Assembly (NCBI GenBank): GCA_903935195.1 | Contig: CAIZQW010000096.1 | Coordinates: 1-36,617 of the forward strand | Reading direction: 5' to 3' | Length of the DNA: 36,617 bases | Source: an uncultured bacterium | Lineage (GTDB): Bacteria; Verrucomicrobiota; Kiritimatiellia; RFP12; UBA1067 | In this document: in pieces, positions 30,745 through 36,617 of the stretch | Position numbering within the stretch: position 1 is the stretch's first letter | Layout of the letters: each line of letters begins with the position of its first letter | Program-made: the position numbers and the translations under genes | Notes under the pieces: generated by a model | Told to the model about the DNA's origin: nothing | Seen by the model: the letters and a program-made list of their open reading frames with translations, nothing else | Databases searched by the model: none

Positions 30745-31782
30745 TTAGAGTGCCAATGCACGTCGCGTGACCGTAGTCAAGGGGAGGCCAGAGGGCTTTG
30801 CAAAGAGCAAGGTCGAGGTTACCTGTATCTTGCCCGTTGGAACTGGACGCTTCAGACGGTACAGTGTTGTGACCTGCTTGAAGTGGGAAAAGATGTGTTC
30901 GATCTGTCCAATATGCGTTGGCTTCGCCTTGGACAACCCTAGCGTCTGTAGGAGGGTTTTAAGGGCTTGCGCCTCTTCGTCGGGTGTTGCAAGGGGTTCG
31001 GCTGGAAGCTCCCAGAGTCCATTCAGCAGCTTCTCCTTGACCCGCTGGGCCAGAAGGATACGGCCTGCCGTGTCCCGGATATCGAGCGCAACTGCGAGAC
31101 GAACAGGAAGAGCCTTTTTTTTGAGTTTGAATGGGAGTTCGTCCTGAAGCCCCTTTGCCGAAGCGAGACAGCTCTTACGGAGGGGGCAGATCGCACAACT
31201 GGGATTCCGGGGTGTGCAAACAGTTGCCCCAAGATCCATCATCGCCTGATTAAAATCCCCTGGACGCTTTGACTTTTCGATAAACGGTTGGAGCCAAGCC
31301 GCGAGCTTCTCGCGTGCTGGTAGCTTTTGGAAGTCATCTCGCCATTCAAGAATACGTGCAAAGACGCGCGCGACGTTTCCATCCACCACAGGCGCGTACT
31401 CGCCAAAACTGATACTGGAAATCGCGGCGGCGGTATAGGGACCGATACCCGGCAACTTCGCCCATTCAGAAGAGGATGAGGGAAGTGCGCCCCCCTGCTC
31501 CATCACCTGTTGAGCGGCTTTTTGGAGATTCCGCGCCCGTGTATAATAGCCAAGCCCCTCCCACGCCTTGAGCACGTCCTGCTGAGGGGCTTTTGCTAAA
31601 GCCTGGACCGTTGGAAAAGCCTTCATGAAGCGAAGAAAGTAGCCTTTGACAGTCTCAACCTGAGTCTGCTGCAACATGATTTCACTGACCCAGACCGCAT
31701 AGGGATCCGGATGGTCACGCCACGGCATCTCGCGTGTCCGTGAGCCATACCAGATCAGTAATTTTTTATGCAGCAGGCTCAT
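30745..31782 (-). CDS. mutY: A/G-specific adenine DNA glycosylase
   Basis: MutY removes adenine mispaired with 8-oxoguanine. The 345-aa protein shows the catalytic Glu region SEIMLQQTQVETV, the helix-hairpin-helix LPGIGPYTAAAISS, the catalytic Asp in VVDGNVARVFAR, and the [4Fe-4S] ligand set C-x6-C-x2-C-x5-C in CTPRNPSCAICPLRKSC. From about 225 a NUDIX-like C-terminal 8-oxoG-recognition domain follows (LAVALDIRDTAGRILLAQR, LNGLWELPAEPL). The ATG lies 2 nt after the stop of the GNAT gene, so the two are coupled. Confidence 0.95.
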   Translation of the reverse strand: MSLLHKKLLIWYGSRTREMPWRDHPDPYAVWVSEIMLQQTQVETVKGYFLRFMKAFPTVQALAKAPQQDVLKAWEGLGYYTRARNLQKAAQQVMEQGGALPSSSSEWAKLPGIGPYTAAAISSISFGEYAPVVDGNVARVFARILEWRDDFQKLPAREKLAAWLQPFIEKSKRPGDFNQAMMDLGATVCTPRNPSCAICPLRKSCLASAKGLQDELPFKLKKKALPVRLAVALDIRDTAGRILLAQRVKEKLLNGLWELPAEPLATPDEEAQALKTLLQTLGLSKAKPTHIGQIEHIFSHFKQVTTLYRLKRPVPTGKIQVTSTLLFAKPSGLPLTTVTRRALAL

Positions 31783-31784
31783 CG

Positions 31785-32273
31785 TTAAGCGCGCAGATCG
31801 AGCGCCATAGCGATTTCAGGGCAGGTGAAAGGGTTCGCATGCTTGGTACAGTTAATGCACCCCATGTAGAGTTTATGCATGACCTGTGTCTTCTCAATGC
31901 GCCGAAAGCCAAGGGAGCCAAAAAAGTCAGGTGCAAAGGTCAGGACAATGGCCTGAGCAGGTTGAAAAACTTTGATGCGCTCTAAAATATGTTGAACAAT
32001 CTTCGTGCCAACATGATGCCGGCGATAGTCCGCATGAACGGCCACAGATTGAATTTCAACAGAGGCACGTTCAGGCACGCCAATTTCAGGGAGAATCTGG
32101 TAGGCAGCACAGGCGACCGCAATCCCCCCCACATCCGCTACAAAAAAACGATCGATGTTTTGAATAATATCCCCCATGGGACGCGAGATCAAATCCTCTT
32201 TATGCTCACGAATCAGTTCAAAGATCTGTTCCGCATCTTTTAGAACGGCCGAGCGAATGGTGGGAGTACTCAT
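31785..32273 (-). CDS. GNAT acetyltransferase, short N-acetylglutamate-synthase-like
   Basis: This 162-aa protein is a single GNAT domain with the acetyl-CoA motif VEIQSVAVHADYRRHHVGTKIVQHILERI and FFGSLGFRRIEK. The tail GCINCTKHANPFTCPEIAMALDL contains a CxxC...C cluster followed by E-I-A-M. Short ArgA-type N-acetylglutamate synthases of several bacterial groups carry a similar Cys-rich end, which is why I favour that role (acetyl-CoA plus glutamate, first step of arginine synthesis). No other arginine genes are nearby, so the substrate is unproven. It sits between purB and mutY in one direction. Confidence 0.65.
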   Translation of the reverse strand: MSTPTIRSAVLKDAEQIFELIREHKEDLISRPMGDIIQNIDRFFVADVGGIAVACAAYQILPEIGVPERASVEIQSVAVHADYRRHHVGTKIVQHILERIKVFQPAQAIVLTFAPDFFGSLGFRRIEKTQVMHKLYMGCINCTKHANPFTCPEIAMALDLRA

Positions 32274-32285
32274 AGTCTCTTTCCT

Positions 32286-33656
<1,371 letters not shown>

Positions 33657-33676
33657 TTAAAAAACCGTGTTTCGTG

Positions 33677-34288
33677 TTACGCCAAAAAGGCTTTAATGCC
33701 CGTAAAGATCATCTGGCTCGCCAGCGCGGCAAGGATGATTCCGGTGATTTTACTGAAAACCGCAAGATTCGTCTTGCCCATCCATTGTTCAACCTGGGTG
33801 GCCATTAACAGAAGGCATCCTTGAACCAGTACCGCCGCCAAGACAGCCAGCGCGCCAGCCACTTTCATCGTCGGGGTATCCACATCAGCACCCATCACGA
33901 ACAAGACGCCGATCACTGCCGGACCGACGACAATCGGAAACGAGAAGGGGACCACCACCTTCTCCGTGTCAGACTCATTCTGGGCCTTTCTGGGTTCTTC
34001 TGCCCTACCACGAACAAGATCAACCGCCGTCAGAAAGAGGAGCGCCCCTGCCCCAATACGGAAGGCATCCAGCGTCAGACCAAAGATAGCAAAGATAATC
34101 GACCCAAAAAAGTAAAATGATAGACAGAGCGCTGCAATCGCAAAGGTCGCCTTCATCGCAAAGGCTTGCCGACGGGCATGTTTAAAATCGCGTGTAATGC
34201 CTAAAAATAAGGAGACCGTCAAGAAAGGACAAAAGATGAAAAAGAGCTTAAAGCCCGAGTTCATCGCAAACTGAAGGGGCTCTGTCAT
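33677..34288 (-). CDS. MarC family integral membrane protein
   Basis: This 203-aa protein has about six membrane helices (FKLFFIFCPFLTVSLFLGI, FAIAALCLSFYFFGSIIFAIFGL, GAGALLFLTAVDLVRG, VAGALAVLAAVLVQGCLLLMA, ITGIILAALASQMIFTGIKAFLA). It contains the MarC/UPF0056 pattern PFSFPIVVGPAVIGVLFVMG around the middle. The function of this family is unknown despite the old multiple-antibiotic-resistance name. Its ATG overlaps the stop of a 43-aa ORF (ATGA), which would make its translation depend on that small ORF. Confidence 0.85.
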   Translation of the reverse strand: MTEPLQFAMNSGFKLFFIFCPFLTVSLFLGITRDFKHARRQAFAMKATFAIAALCLSFYFFGSIIFAIFGLTLDAFRIGAGALLFLTAVDLVRGRAEEPRKAQNESDTEKVVVPFSFPIVVGPAVIGVLFVMGADVDTPTMKVAGALAVLAAVLVQGCLLLMATQVEQWMGKTNLAVFSKITGIILAALASQMIFTGIKAFLA

Positions 34289-34416
34289 TGAACGTGCACC
34301 TCTACGCTTTCTTCAGGTCCAGCCGAAAGAAGACCCCATAACGTCTTTTGACGTCTCTCCTTGAGGGGGGTGGGAGACTCGAACCAACCGATGATGAACA
34401 CGAATAAATTTCCCAT
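34285..34416 (-). CDS. Small 43-aa ORF coupled to marC
   Basis: This ORF, too short for the track, reads MGNLFVFIIGWFESPTPL and then KERRQKTLWGLLSAGPEESVEVHVQ. An AAAAGGA ribosome-binding site lies about 6 nt before the ATG, and its TGA overlaps the marC ATG. The N terminus is hydrophobic (LFVFIIGWF) and the middle strongly basic. I do not recognise it. It may be a real small membrane-associated protein, a leader peptide controlling marC, or a remnant of a larger gene. It follows the glycyl radical enzyme by 30 nt. Confidence 0.45.
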   Translation of the reverse strand: MGNLFVFIIGWFESPTPLKERRQKTLWGLLSAGPEESVEVHVQ

Positions 34417-34446
34417 GTTTTCCTTTTAGACCCAACAGCCCCCCCA

Positions 34447-36303
34447 CTAGAAAGATTCTTGAGCCGTACGCGCAATGATCTCTTCCTGCAACTCTTTGCT
34501 GAGATCACAGAAGTAGTCACTATAACCGGCCACACGGACGATCAGATCACGATGCTGTTCCGGATTGCGTTGCGCCTCACGAAGGGTCTCTGCATCCACC
34601 ACGTTGAACTGCATGTGATGGCCGTCCAGCCGGAAATAGGATCTGATAAGCTGGGCAAGCTTATCAATGCCCTCTTGTCCGCGCAAGGTGCCAGGCAGGA
34701 ACTTCATGTTCAACAACGTGCCACCTGTCCGGAGCTGATCCATCTTCGCGGCAGAGGCAATCACTGCGGTTGGGCCGTGACGGTCCGCGCCCTGCACAGG
34801 CGAGATACCCTCCGAGACAGGCTGCTTAGCTTTGCGTCCGTCAGGTGTCGCGCACAGCACAAGCCCGAAGTAGATATGGCAGGTGGTGGGGAGCATATCC
34901 ACATGATATTCCCCTCCACGCAGGTTCGGGCGTCCGTCAATCGCGGCATAGAGCGAGTTGAAGACGCGCTTCATCAGATCATCCGCGGCATCGTCATCAT
35001 TGCCATAGCGCGGCGTCTTATTCCAGAGCTTTAAGCGCAACGCCTCTTGACCGGCAAAATCAGCCTTCAACGCATCCATGAGCTGAGGCAGCGAGATTGT
35101 ATCCTGTTCGAAGACATGTGTCTTTATGGCCGAAAGGCTGTCCGTAATGGTTCCGATGCCCACGCACTGGATGTAACTGGTGTTATAGCGCGCGCCACCG
35201 GCATTGTAATCCTTGCCCTTCTTGATACAATCGTCAATCAGAACAGAGAGGAAGACCGCGGGCATCTCGGTCGCATACATCTTTTCGATGAAGAGGTTGC
35301 CCGCCATTTTGATGTCCACGACAACCTTCAACTGCTTCTCAAAGGCAGTATAGACATCTTCAAACGACTGGAAGGACTTGGGATCACCTGTCTGCGGCCC
35401 GACCTGCTTACCCGTCCGAGCATCCACGCCATTATTCAACGCCAACTCAAAAATTTTGGGTGTGTTGAGATACCCGGTCAAAACGTAAGCCTCCTTGCCA
35501 AAGGCGCCAGTCTCGACACAGCCGCTGTTGCCGCCTTCGCGCGCGTCTTGAATGTTCTTGCCGACACGGACCATCTGTTCGACTACGCCGTCTGCATTGA
35601 AGACAGAGGGATAGCCATACCCCTGACGAATCACTTCGCAGGCGGCTTTTAAAAACTTGTCGGGGTTCTTGCGGCTGAGCTGGATATTCGACTGCGGCTG
35701 GAGCAGATGAATAGAGTCCACCACCTCCAACATCAGATAGGAGAGCTCATTGACGCCATCCGTGCCATCCGGCATAATACCGCCGATATTGATGTTGGTA
35801 AAATCGTTATAGGTGCCGCTCTCCTGCGCGGTCACGCCAACCTTCGGCGGAGCTGGCTGATTATTGAATTTGATCCAGAAGCACTCCAGCAATTCACGTG
35901 CGAGTTCGCGCGTCAAGATGCCGTCATCGCAATCCTTTTTAAAGAAGGGATAGAGATAGCGGTCAAGATGTCCGGGATTCATTGCATCCCAGCCATTCAG
36001 CTCGGTAATGGTTCCCAGGTGCATGAACCAATACATCTGCAGCGCTTCCCGGAAGGTGCGCGGGGCATTCTCTGGAACCCAGCGACAGGTCGCAGCGATC
36101 TGGTCGAGCTCAGCCTTACGTTGCGGATTCTTCTCGGCGAGGGCCATCTGTTCCGCCAGTTCAGCATGCCGTCTTGCAAAGGTCAATACCGCATCGCAGG
36201 CGATCGACATCGCCTTCAGCTCTTCACGCTTCGGCACTGCCTCTGGGTCGGTGATGAAATCCAAGGCTGCGATGGTCTCCGCAATATCCTGCTTAAAGCC
36301 ATC
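34447..36303 (-). CDS. Glycyl radical enzyme, trans-4-hydroxyproline dehydratase-like, 5'-truncated
   Basis: The reading frame stays open 13 codons beyond the TTG start of the track to a TGA at 36304-36306, giving about 618 residues against nearly 800 for the family. The catalytic GCVE motif is intact (GGNSGCVETGAFGKEAY). The radical Gly lies in RVAGYSDY near the C terminus, 26 residues from the end. KFNNQPAPPKVGV, GGARYNTSYIQ, MLPTTCHIYFG and GGTLLN closely resemble what I know of HypD, which dehydrates trans-4-hydroxy-L-proline. The N-terminal 180 or so residues are missing because the contig switches to AT-rich foreign sequence at about 36300. No radical-SAM activase is in the window. Other dehydratase-type members of the family remain possible. 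Confidence 0.75.
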   Translation of the reverse strand, partial: DGFKQDIAETIAALDFITDPEAVPKREELKAMSIACDAVLTFARRHAELAEQMALAEKNPQRKAELDQIAATCRWVPENAPRTFREALQMYWFMHLGTITELNGWDAMNPGHLDRYLYPFFKKDCDDGILTRELARELLECFWIKFNNQPAPPKVGVTAQESGTYNDFTNINIGGIMPDGTDGVNELSYLMLEVVDSIHLLQPQSNIQLSRKNPDKFLKAACEVIRQGYGYPSVFNADGVVEQMVRVGKNIQDAREGGNSGCVETGAFGKEAYVLTGYLNTPKIFELALNNGVDARTGKQVGPQTGDPKSFQSFEDVYTAFEKQLKVVVDIKMAGNLFIEKMYATEMPAVFLSVLIDDCIKKGKDYNAGGARYNTSYIQCVGIGTITDSLSAIKTHVFEQDTISLPQLMDALKADFAGQEALRLKLWNKTPRYGNDDDAADDLMKRVFNSLYAAIDGRPNLRGGEYHVDMLPTTCHIYFGLVLCATPDGRKAKQPVSEGISPVQGADRHGPTAVIASAAKMDQLRTGGTLLNMKFLPGTLRGQEGIDKLAQLIRSYFRLDGHHMQFNVVDAETLREAQRNPEQHRDLIVRVAGYSDYFCDLSKELQEEIIARTAQESF

Positions 36304-36458
36304 TCATCTGTTTCAGCTGCTCCAATATCAGATACTGCTGTATTATCAGTTTCGTATTTATAGGTTATTCCTAAAGTCCTTCCAATTTCTCCAAATAATT
36401 CAGATTCTCTAAAAGGTTTACGAATAAAGCCTTGTAATCCAAATAATTTAGCTTTCTT
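36304..36458 (-). CDS. Receiver-domain C-terminal fragment (chimeric contig end)
   Basis: On the minus strand the frame reads KKAKLFGLQGFIRKPFRESELF and on, then GEIGRTLGITYKYETDNTAVSDIGAAETDE. GFIRKPF with the cis-Pro after Lys is the end of a response-regulator receiver domain, as in hybrid histidine kinases followed by an HPt linker. The fragment is bounded by a stop at 36459-36461 upstream and by the join to the glycyl radical enzyme downstream. GC is about 33% over 36301-36420 by hand count, unlike the main window. Confidence 0.5.
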
Positions 36459-36617
36459 TTAATGTATCAATGGTTTGCTTTATGCTATAAAGTTTTTGTG
36501 CAACACTTGCCTGATCGTTCGACCATTTATTATAGGTCCTTACTGTTTCTGCAATTTCTGCAAGATAGCGAACGCGTTGTGGTGGAATGATGAATATTTT
36601 TTCGGTAATTTCATCTA
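36448..36617 (-). CDS. C-terminal fragment of an unknown protein (contig edge)
   Basis: On the minus strand an open frame enters from the contig edge and ends in IDTLKES plus TAA at 36448-36450. The visible part includes DEITEKIFIIPPQRVRYLAE and a helical tail. I do not recognise a family. It overlaps the receiver fragment in a different frame, so a second join or a frameshift lies near 36450-36460. Confidence 0.3.
   Translation of the reverse strand, partial: DEITEKIFIIPPQRVRYLAEIAETVRTYNKWSNDQASVAQKLYSIKQTIDTLKES

Noticed and set aside
34362-34446. Possible tRNA on the minus strand (GGTTCGAGTC with a following CCCCCC that could pair with a G7 run upstream)
   Set aside because: The T stem pairs at only two or three of five positions, there is no D arm or anticodon stem, and the same bases form a plausible small ORF with a ribosome-binding site.

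Overview
The window is a compact bacterial chromosome fragment of roughly 50-55% GC over most of its length. Nearly all genes lie on the minus strand. No 16S rRNA or complete marker set is present, so the taxon is inferred. The mix of a DUF4838/malectin secreted glycosidase-like protein, URO-D-fold methyltransferase-like proteins, a LacI-type sensor fused to an AraC HTH (XylR type), an extended MoxR/Bat locus and a hydroxyproline-dehydratase-like glycyl radical enzyme suggests an anaerobic member of the PVC group (Kiritimatiellota/Lentisphaerota/Verrucomicrobiota-like). Both contig ends (about 1-120 and 36301-36617) drop to about one third GC. They carry fragments of unrelated genes (a Fic-like N terminus, a tRNA-Met-like 3' fragment, a receiver-domain C terminus), so I regard them as probable chimeric assembly ends.

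Layout. (1) 234-7448, minus: a four-gene operon of two URO-D-superfamily proteins, a secreted DUF4838/malectin protein and a secreted beta-helix protein. It diverges from an XylR-like regulator at 7669-8856, and a perfect 13-bp palindrome sits just downstream of the putative operon promoter. (2) 9043-12204: an EamA transporter, a PNPOx-like flavoprotein, a DRE-TIM aldolase-like enzyme and a TerB-like protein. (3) 12263-18316, minus: a Ca2+-type P-ATPase, a large EF-hand membrane protein and a DUF481 outer-membrane barrel. (4) 18396-30497, minus: an eight-gene MoxR/Bat locus (moxR, DUF58, a membrane protein, batA, a batB-batC fusion, batD, a batE-like TPR protein, and a second BatD-like protein with an SH3 tail) running into queA and a DUF192 gene. 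(5) 30745-36303, minus: mutY, a GNAT similar to short N-acetylglutamate synthases, purB, marC preceded by an ATGA-coupled 43-aa ORF, and a 5'-truncated HypD-like glycyl radical enzyme.

The most unusual signal is not a gene. The gaps between otherwise tightly packed genes repeatedly hold short word-like degenerate repeats: TTGAC words, GAGGTC words, TTCCACTATTCC words, AATTCG words, GCAGTTGGCAG words, GTGATCAGTGATCAG words, GGAGGAG words and CTTTGTGCCTTTGTGG words. Exact 13- and 14-mers are shared between loci kilobases apart. One copy pair forms a roughly 27-bp imperfect hairpin inside the 5' end of a Bat-locus ORF. These repeats also explain several over-long ORF starts in the supplied track.
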